Source: Acidobacteriota bacterium (GTDB lineage Bacteria; Acidobacteriota; Terriglobia; Acidiferrales; UBA7541). From it: a stretch of DNA of 6,221 nucleotides. The position numbers and the translations under genes were made by a program. The first letter of the stretch is position 1. The number at the start of each line of letters is the position of its first letter. Location: NCBI GenBank assembly GCA_003131985.1, contig PKWH01000328.1, positions 1-6,221 on the forward strand, read 5' to 3'. The notes under the pieces are model-generated. The model saw nothing but the letters and a program-made list of their open reading frames with translations, had not been told where the DNA came from and searched no databases. Positions 1 through 4,613 of this stretch are shown one piece after another.

Positions 1-820
1 GGGTTCGTGTGAATCGGGCCACCGCGATCTTGCGCAGCAGAATTCCGATCATTGGCAGCTTTAGCAAAATGCTGTCTATGGCGTACCGTCCCTGCGGTGT
101 GCCGTACCAGAATTTCACCGCAAACACGATGCCCACAAAAAACACCAGGATCAGCAGGCCGTAGATGCTGCCGATAAAGCTGCTGAGCATAATCACGATT
201 CTGGTGGGTAGCGGCAGGTCCACGCCGAGTCCATTAAACAGCGTGGTGAAAATCGGCACCACCTTCCACAGAAGAAGAATAATCACGCCGCCGGCAATAC
301 CCAGCACGGCGGTTGGATAGATCGCCGCCGACTTCACCGCGCGCTTCAGTTTCACGTTCTTCTCGATGTAGCTCGAGAGCCGCTGAAGAATGGTGTCGAG
401 AATACCGCCCGTCTCGCCCGCTTCCACCATGTTGTAATACAGCGGGTCGAACACCTTCTCGTACTGCTTCATCGAGGCAGAAAGCGTGGCGCCGCCTTCC
501 ACCGAAGCCCTCACGCCGTTGAGGATTTTTTGAAAGGTCTTGTTTTCCTGTTGCCCGGCGAGAATTTCGAGGCACTGCACCAAGGGCAAGCCGGCGTCGA
601 TCATTACCGAGAACTGGCGCGTGAAGATAGCCAGCTCCTTTGAATCCACGCCTCCCCCGAAAGTGGGAATATTAAATTCCTTCCCCTTCTCGGAAAGCTT
701 GCTGACGTTTATTTGCTCGCGTTTGAGCGAGGCGGTCGCCTCGGCCTTTGTCGCAGCCGTGCGCTCTCCCGTGACGGTCGCACCCGTCTTGTTGACTCCA
801 CGATATGTGAATACCGGCAT
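1..820 (-). CDS. pilC: Type IV pilus inner-membrane platform protein PilC (partial, C-terminus off the window)
   Basis: PilC is the polytopic inner-membrane platform of the type IV pilus (T2SSF/GspF family). The PilB and PilT motors act on it to insert or remove pilin subunits. Reading from the ATG at 820 gives 273 residues with no stop up to the left edge. An N-terminal soluble stretch starts MPVFTYRG and is followed by the first T2SSF domain (about 65-190). That domain contains the family-typical segments FTRQFSVMIDAGLPL (66-80) and MVEAGETGGIL (131-141). Hydrophobic segments lie at about 170-190 and 219-237. The family is usually about 400 residues, so roughly 130 residues, including most of the second T2SSF domain, lie outside. 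The start is supported by an AGGAGGG Shine-Dalgarno (829-835) 8 bases upstream. The gene begins 30 bases after pilT stops, so it is probably the third gene of the operon. The identification is firm. Confidence 0.95.
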   Translation of the reverse strand, partial: MPVFTYRGVNKTGATVTGERTAATKAEATASLKREQINVSKLSEKGKEFNIPTFGGGVDSKELAIFTRQFSVMIDAGLPLVQCLEILAGQQENKTFQKILNGVRASVEGGATLSASMKQYEKVFDPLYYNMVEAGETGGILDTILQRLSSYIEKNVKLKRAVKSAAIYPTAVLGIAGGVIILLLWKVVPIFTTLFNGLGVDLPLPTRIVIMLSSFIGSIYGLLILVFFVGIVFAVKFWYGTPQGRYAIDSILLKLPMIGILLRKIAVARFTRT

Positions 821-850
821 GATCTGTTCCCTCCTATTCCTTAATTGCAG

Positions 851-1963
851 TTACCGCCGGACGGGAGTTCGGCCACCAGTAGGCGGCGACACCACCCCAC
901 GGTTAATCAAGTCTTGTAATTCGTCTGGATTTGACGAACGCGCGAGCGCCACTTCTATCGTAATTAACTTTTGTTGATAGGCATTCGCCAGGCTCTGATT
1001 GAACGTCTGCATTCCGGATGCGCCCGTGCCGGTCTGCATCGCTGAATAAATCTGGTGAATCTTGTCTTCGCGAATCAGGTTACGTATGGCCGCGGTCGGG
1101 ATCAGAATTTCCATCACCATCGCTCGCCCTCGGCCGTCGATCTTCGGCAACAGGGACTGGCAAAGAATACCTTCGAGCACCATCGATAGTTGCGCGCGCA
1201 CTTGCGGCTGTTGGTGAGCCGGAAACACGTCGATGATGCGGTTAATCGTCGACACCGCGGAATTTGTGTGCAAGGTGGCAAACGTCAAGTGGCCGGTCTC
1301 GGCGATTCGAAGCGCCGACTCGATGGTTTCCAGGTCGCGCATTTCGCCGATCAGCACCACGTCCGGATCTTCGCGCAGAGCGGCGCGCAGCGAATTTGCG
1401 AACGAATGTGTGTCGGAATGCACCTCGCGCTGGTTCACCAGGCACTTCTTGTGATTGTGAAGGAATTCGATGGGGTCTTCGATCGTGATCATGTGCTCTT
1501 CATGCTCGTTATTAATTTTGTCGAGCATGGCGGCGAGCGTCGTTGATTTACCTGAACCGGTCGGTCCAGTCACGAGAACGAGTCCGCGCGGCTTATCGCA
1601 AAGGCCTCGGACTACGTTGGGCAGGCCTAGAGCATCAAAAGTCTTGATCTCCCATGGAATGGTACGAAAAACGGCTGCGACCGCGCCGCGCTGGTGGAAG
1701 ATGTTGCCTCGAAAACGCGCCAGGCTCTTCAAGCCGAACGAGAAGTCCAGCTCCAGATTCTCTTCCAGCCGATGCTTCTGCACGTCCGTCAGGACGCTGT
1801 AGGCCAGCGCTTTAGTGTCTGCCGCAGTCAGCGGAGGCATGTCGAGCGGTCGCAACTTGCCGTGTACGCGGATTCGCGGCGCGCTGTTGGTGGATAAGTG
1901 CAGGTCGCTGCCCGACATTTCAATCATTTTCTTCAGAAGTTCGCTTAAAGTGATGCCGGCCAT
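851..1963 (-). CDS. pilT: Type IV pilus retraction ATPase PilT
   Basis: PilT is the hexameric cytoplasmic ATPase that powers pilus retraction and so twitching motility. The 370-residue protein is complete and of normal length. It has an N-terminal PAS-like domain (about 1-100) and a RecA-like secretion-ATPase core. Visible motifs are Walker A GPTGSGKST (133-141), the Asp box ITIEDPIEF (159-167), Walker B DPDVVLIGEMRD (199-210) with the catalytic Glu at 207, and the His box HLTFATLHTN (225-234). The PilT-specific AIRNLIRE motif (292-299) is required for retraction in characterised PilT proteins and separates this protein from PilB. The start is supported by GGAGG (1970-1974) 6 bases before the ATG. 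The gene lies 13 bases downstream of pilB and 30 upstream of pilC. All key residues are present, so an active enzyme is expected. Confidence 0.97.
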   Translation of the reverse strand: MAGITLSELLKKMIEMSGSDLHLSTNSAPRIRVHGKLRPLDMPPLTAADTKALAYSVLTDVQKHRLEENLELDFSFGLKSLARFRGNIFHQRGAVAAVFRTIPWEIKTFDALGLPNVVRGLCDKPRGLVLVTGPTGSGKSTTLAAMLDKINNEHEEHMITIEDPIEFLHNHKKCLVNQREVHSDTHSFANSLRAALREDPDVVLIGEMRDLETIESALRIAETGHLTFATLHTNSAVSTINRIIDVFPAHQQPQVRAQLSMVLEGILCQSLLPKIDGRGRAMVMEILIPTAAIRNLIREDKIHQIYSAMQTGTGASGMQTFNQSLANAYQQKLITIEVALARSSNPDELQDLINRGVVSPPTGGRTPVRR

Positions 1964-1976
1964 TTATTTCCTCCGC

Positions 1977-3692
1977 TTACAGAACGGTCTCGCGCAATAC
2001 TTCTTCCATCGTCGTGTGCCCCAGGGCCACTTTCAGCAGGCCACTGCGACGCAGCGTAATCATCCCGGTTTCGAGTGCTTTCTTTTTCAGTTCTAACGCG
2101 GAAGCTCCCACAAGAATGAGCTCGCGCAACTCGTCGTTGATCTCCATCACTTCGTACAGGCCAACGCGTCCTTTGTAACCCGTGTTGTTGCAGGTTCCGC
2201 ATCCGCGGCCGTGATGAATCACGACCTTCTCCGATTCTTCCGCTGTGTAACCCGCATCCCTGAGCGCCTGCGGCAAAATCTGCAGCGGTTCCTTGCACTG
2301 CGAGCAAATACGCCGCACAAGCCGTTGCGCGCAGATCAAATTCACAGAGGTGGCCACCAGGAAAGGCTCGATGCCCATGTTCATCAATCGGCTGATCGTG
2401 GAGGGCGCATCATTCGTATGTAGAGTAGACAGCACCAAGTGACCCGTAAGAGCTGCTTTCACCGCAATTTCGGCAGTTTCAAAGTCTCGAATTTCACCGA
2501 CCAGAATGATGTTGGGGTCTTGCCGCAAGAAAGCGCGCAGGGCCGAAGCGAAGTTCAACCCTATCTGCTCTTTCATCTGTACCTGGTTGATGCCGGCAAG
2601 CTGGAATTCGACGGGATCCTCGGCGGTCATAATGTTCGTCTCTACCGTATTCAGCCGCGCGACCGACGAATACAGTGTATTGGTTTTGCCCGACCCGGTA
2701 GGACCGGTTACCAGCACCATCCCGTAAGGCTTCAGAATCTGCCGTTCGAACTTGGTAAGCGACTCTTGTTCGAAGCCCAGCTTGGTCATATCCAACCGCA
2801 GATTCTCTTTGTCCAACAACCGCAAAACGATTTTTTCGCCGAAGAGCGTCGGGACGGTGGAAACACGAAAGTCGAGTTCTTTTTTCTTCCCGTCCTTTAA
2901 ATACTTGATCATGATGCGTCCGTCTTGTGGCAGCCGCTTTTCGCTGATGTCCAGCTTCGACATGATCTTCATGCGGCTGGTGATTGCATCCTTCAGCTTC
3001 AAGGGTGGCGCCATGACGTTCTGCAAAATGCCGTCAACGCGGAAGCGCACGCGAAGTTCTTTTTCGTAGGGCTCAACGTGAATGTCGCTGGCCCCGCGCT
3101 TCACCGCGTCGGTGAGAATCAGGTTCACAAGCTTGATAATCGGCGCTTCTTCGGCTGCTTTTTCGAGCGTAGCCAAATCCATTTCTTGTTCTTCGGCAGA
3201 AAGCTCGAGCGAAGCGTCGTCGCCGGCAAGGTCCTTCATCACCTTGTCGAGTTCTTCCACGCTTTCGACGTCGCCGTAAAACTTATGAATCGCTTCGCTG
3301 ATTGCCGACTCGGAAGCCACTACCGGTTCCACATTGAAACCGGTCATAAACTTAATGTCGTCCATCGCGAAGACGTTGGTCGGATCCGTCATTGCGATCG
3401 TGAGCGTCGAGCCCACGCGCGAAAGCGGCACAATCTGATACCGAATCGCGGTTTCTTGCGGGACGAGCTTGATTACCAAGGGGTCGACTTCGTAAAACTT
3501 AAGGTTTATCGAGGGCACGCCGTACTGCCGCGAGAGCACCGCCGTAATGTCATCGTCGCTGACGAGCCCCATCTTGACCAGGCAGGTGCCCAGTCTCCCG
3601 CCATTCTTCTTCTGGTAGTCGAGCGCCTGCTTCAACTGATCCGCTGAGATCAGGCTGTCTTTGACCAGTATTTCGCCGAGTCGTGAAGACAT
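1977..3692 (-). CDS. pilB: Type IV pilus extension ATPase PilB with N-terminal MshEN (c-di-GMP-type) domain
   Basis: PilB is the hexameric ATPase that drives pilus assembly by acting on PilC. The 571-residue protein is complete. Residues 4-56 form an MshEN-type domain: two 24-residue motifs (4-27 and 33-56), each RLGxxLV...LxxxLxxQ, with a 5-residue spacer. This is the layout of known cyclic-di-GMP-binding MshEN domains. The usual motif-I glycine is Ser13, while Gly42 is kept in motif II. An acidic linker (about 141-182) leads to the ATPase. Motifs there are Walker A GPTGSGKT (330-337), the Asp box MTAEDPVEF (355-363), Walker B DPNIILVGEIRD (392-403) with catalytic Glu400, and the His box HLVLSTLHTND (418-428). 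A tetracysteine zinc site is formed by Cys463/Cys466 and Cys498/Cys501, as in GspE/PilB proteins. The start is chosen because RLGEIL must lie at the N-terminus. No good Shine-Dalgarno precedes it, unlike pilT and pilC. It is the first gene of the operon. Confidence 0.97.
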   Translation of the reverse strand: MSSRLGEILVKDSLISADQLKQALDYQKKNGGRLGTCLVKMGLVSDDDITAVLSRQYGVPSINLKFYEVDPLVIKLVPQETAIRYQIVPLSRVGSTLTIAMTDPTNVFAMDDIKFMTGFNVEPVVASESAISEAIHKFYGDVESVEELDKVMKDLAGDDASLELSAEEQEMDLATLEKAAEEAPIIKLVNLILTDAVKRGASDIHVEPYEKELRVRFRVDGILQNVMAPPLKLKDAITSRMKIMSKLDISEKRLPQDGRIMIKYLKDGKKKELDFRVSTVPTLFGEKIVLRLLDKENLRLDMTKLGFEQESLTKFERQILKPYGMVLVTGPTGSGKTNTLYSSVARLNTVETNIMTAEDPVEFQLAGINQVQMKEQIGLNFASALRAFLRQDPNIILVGEIRDFETAEIAVKAALTGHLVLSTLHTNDAPSTISRLMNMGIEPFLVATSVNLICAQRLVRRICSQCKEPLQILPQALRDAGYTAEESEKVVIHHGRGCGTCNNTGYKGRVGLYEVMEINDELRELILVGASALELKKKALETGMITLRRSGLLKVALGHTTMEEVLRETVL

Positions 3693-3730
3693 GATTGTGC
3701 GCCCGCGGTACTGTCACCGCTGGAAGATTC

Positions 3731-3739
3731 AGCGTAGCA
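3731..3739 (-). promoter_or_regulatory. Possible extended -10 element for pilB
   Basis: On the minus strand this reads TGCTACGCT, an extended -10-like box that would start transcription near 3724 and give a leader of about 32 bases before the pilB ATG. It differs at one base from the TGCTACGAT box just upstream of the tRNA genes, which is the main reason for listing it. No recognisable -35 hexamer lies 16-18 bases upstream, so the call is weak. The TTGACA box at 3921-3926 is a competing candidate. Confidence 0.3.
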
Positions 3740-3810
3740 CGCTCGTGTGTGCGTCTTCGGAGCGTGTGTGGCGTTCGTGGTGAATCTGCTAACATCCGTT
3801 ACGCTGCGTG

Positions 3811-3841
3811 AAAAACTGTACGTCGGTACAGGCTTTTTTTT
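3811..3841 (+). repeat. Palindrome copy 1 (CTGTAC-GTCG-GTACAG) flanked by A5 and T8; operator or bidirectional terminator-like
   Basis: The core at 3816-3831 has perfect 6-bp arms, CTGTAC and GTACAG, around GTCG. It is preceded by five A and followed by GC and eight T (3834-3841). As RNA on the plus strand this resembles a small intrinsic terminator; on the minus strand the hairpin is followed by five T. No plus-strand gene ends just upstream, and a near copy without the T tract lies 14 bases away. I therefore favour a DNA-binding site, with a minor terminator role possible for read-through arriving from the right. Confidence 0.5.
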
Positions 3842-3844
3842 GCT

Positions 3845-3862
3845 CCTGTACTTCAGTACAGG
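3845..3862 (+). repeat. Palindrome copy 2 (CCTGTACT-TC-AGTACAGG), candidate operator
   Basis: This is an 18-base inverted repeat with perfect 8-bp arms around TC. Its central 16 bases match copy 1 at 14 positions, including the central TC; the two differences fall at symmetric positions. Copy centres are 30 bases apart, close to three helical turns, which would place two regulator dimers on the same face of the DNA. This arrangement is typical of an operator for a homodimeric regulator acting on pilB, the tRNA promoter, or both. The regulator is unknown and is not encoded in this window. Confidence 0.55.
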
Positions 3863-3899
3863 TCGGCGCTCACTGAGGTTGCGGGGCGTGAAAAGTAGC

Positions 3900-3926
3900 T
3901 GAATAGTTTCAGACTGAGGTTGTCAA
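3900..3926 (-). promoter_or_regulatory. Possible alternative sigma-70-type promoter facing pilB
   Basis: The minus strand has a perfect TTGACA (3926-3921), then 15 bases, then TATTCA (3905-3900). The -35 is ideal, but the spacing is short and the -10 matches only TAT of the consensus. If it is used, the transcript would have a leader of about 200 bases containing both palindromes. Listed as a weak alternative to the 3731-3739 box. Confidence 0.2.
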
Positions 3927-4001
3927 ACGGCCTGATGGACTCCAGACCTTCACCGACTCTGGATTTCTTGCCTCCAAGTCTAGCCTCGACCGCGTTCCTT
4001 C

Positions 4002-4010
4002 TGCTACGAT
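4002..4010 (+). promoter_or_regulatory. Possible extended -10 element for the tRNA-Val/tRNA-Asp pair
   Basis: TGCTACGAT lies 13 bases before the first base of tRNA-Val, so transcription would start near 4017 with a very short leader, as is common for tRNA operons. No clear -35 box sits at the expected distance; TCGACC (3986-3991) is too close. The position and the near-identity to the box before pilB support it modestly. Confidence 0.35.
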
Positions 4011-4023
4011 GGATGCGTTCGAC

Positions 4024-4099
4024 GGGCGGTTAGCTCAGCGGTTAGAGCGTCCCGCTTACACCGGGAAGGTCCGCGGTTCAAATCCGTGACCGCCCACCA
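4024..4099 (+). tRNA. tRNA-Val (anticodon UAC)
   Basis: A complete cloverleaf can be folded. The acceptor GGGCGGT (4024-4030) pairs with ACCGCCC (4089-4095). The D stem is GCTC/GAGC. The anticodon stem TCCCG/CGGGA encloses the loop CTTACAC with anticodon TAC at 4057-4059. The variable loop is AGGTC and the T stem CGCGG/CCGTG has the loop TTCAAAT. The discriminator is A (4096), followed by a genome-encoded CCA (4097-4099). It reads valine GUA/GUG codons. It is followed after 16 bases by tRNA-Asp, presumably on the same transcript. Confidence 0.96.
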
Positions 4100-4115
4100 C
4101 CAGACGCACAATCGC

Positions 4116-4192
4116 GGGGACGTAGTTCAGTTGGTTAGAACGCTGCCCTGTCACGGCAGAGGTCGCGAGTTCGAGTCTCGTCGTCCCCGCCA
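4116..4192 (+). tRNA. tRNA-Asp (anticodon GUC)
   Basis: A complete cloverleaf can be folded. The acceptor GGGGACG (4116-4122) pairs with CGTCCCC (4182-4188). The D stem is GTTC/GAAC. The anticodon stem CTGCC/GGCAG encloses the loop CTGTCAC with anticodon GTC at 4150-4152. The variable loop is AGGTC and the T stem GCGAG/CTCGT has the loop TTCGAGT. The discriminator is G (4189), the expected aspartate identity base, followed by encoded CCA (4190-4192). No intrinsic terminator with a T tract is visible in the next 100 bases. Confidence 0.97.
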
Positions 4193-4293
4193 TTACTTCA
4201 AATGACTTGCGGTGAAGGAATGGCATTCCGCGGTTGGTCTGTGTCGTTGTTGTGTCGTAACCTGCCGTCATGCCCCACTCGTATGGATTATCT

Positions 4294-4594
4294 TCAGCGG
4301 TGGACTGCTTCCCAACCTTCATAGGCGATCGATCCTATGAGAGAGCCGCGCGATTCCGCAAGCACGTTGGAAGTGATCGTGGTGGGCCAGCGAATGGAGT
4401 TCCACTTTTTCGAAAAATTCATTGGTGCCGGGGAAATTCAGTCTCGCAGCTCCCCCGCGACAGGCAGTCAAACACGCAAACGGTAAAGTCGTGCGGCGTG
4501 GTATCCACTTTCACGCAGAAGACCTCCTCACGCCGGTGAAGATGCCGTCCGTTAAAGTTCCGCCGACGTCAATGTCAACTGTCCCACGCGGCAT
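4294..4594 (-). pseudogene. Remnant of a hydantoinase A / acetone carboxylase-type gene (N-terminal ~95 residues, three frameshifts)
   Basis: HyuA/oxoprolinase-family proteins are ATP-dependent hydrolases or carboxylase subunits that usually work with a HyuB-type partner. From the ATG at 4594 the minus strand reads MPRGTVDIDVGGTLTDGIFTG. This holds the family's N-terminal phosphate-binding DVGGTLTDG motif, but a stop follows at 4513-4511. One base is missing near 4531. The next frame continues EEVFCVKVDTTPHDFTVCVF and then DCLSRG. An extra G in the G5 run at 4452-4456 restores the first frame, giving AARLNFPGTNEFFEKVEL. An extra base near 4396 shifts to the third frame, giving IRWPTTITSNVLAESRG and LIGSIAYEGWEAVHR up to the stop at 4294. 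These pieces join in the right order and match the family's (V/I)DVGGTxTD, KVxTTP and IRW-TTI-N-L-E blocks. Full-length members are about 650-700 residues; nothing recognisable follows. It starts 19 bases after the ligase stop. The family call is from recognition, not a search. Confidence 0.8.
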
Positions 4595-4613
4595 CCCTCA
4601 CCCGGCCTGCAAA

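Larger units (their letters stand above)
3693..4023. other. Divergent intergenic region between pilB and the tRNA genes
   Basis: I see no plausible gene in these 331 bases on either strand. The region separates leftward pilB from the rightward tRNA pair, so it must hold promoters for both. Visible content: two tandem palindromes (3816-3831 and 3845-3862), A and T tracts flanking the first one, extended -10-like boxes near pilB (3731-3739) and near the tRNAs (4002-4010), and a perfect TTGACA facing pilB (3921-3926). There is also a 10-base direct repeat ACTGAGGTTG (3872-3881 and 3913-3922) and a weak 6-bp inverted repeat, TCCAGA (3941-3946) with TCTGGA (3958-3963). Confidence 0.7.

Noticed and set aside
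1190..2900. Other plus-strand open frames (1190-1546, 1470-1802, 2439-2900) opposite pilT and pilB
   Set aside because: All are antisense shadows of genes whose catalytic motifs are fully present on the minus strand; none has a recognisable domain.
2925..3647. 240-residue open frame on the plus strand opposite pilB
   Set aside because: It lies entirely antisense to the well-supported pilB frame, and its residues (rich in His, Arg and Asn) resemble no family I know. Long shadow frames are common opposite GC-biased genes.
4217..4229. Palindrome GGAATGGCATTCC after tRNA-Asp
   Set aside because: The arms leave almost no loop and no T tract follows, so it is not a convincing terminator. It is a single copy and short enough to be chance.
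4056..4322. Minus-strand 88-residue frame containing TTRLELATSAVTGQRSNQLN
   Set aside because: This is the antisense translation of tRNA-Asp and part of tRNA-Val. Such tRNA-derived strings are a familiar false gene call.
4321..4338. Inverted repeat ATAGG-CGATCGAT-CCTAT
   Set aside because: It lies within the decayed hyuA coding remnant, where it encodes part of LIGSIAYEG. The arms are only 5 bp and there is no T tract.
4500..4535. Programmed frameshift in the hyuA-like gene
   Set aside because: There is no slippery heptamer at the first shift, three separate shifts would be needed, and the rest of the gene is missing. Decay explains it better.
4182..4594. tRNA-Asp 3' end as an integration site that removed hyuA
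   Set aside because: I found no second copy of the tRNA 3' end, no integrase and no phage genes in the window, so an att site cannot be supported.
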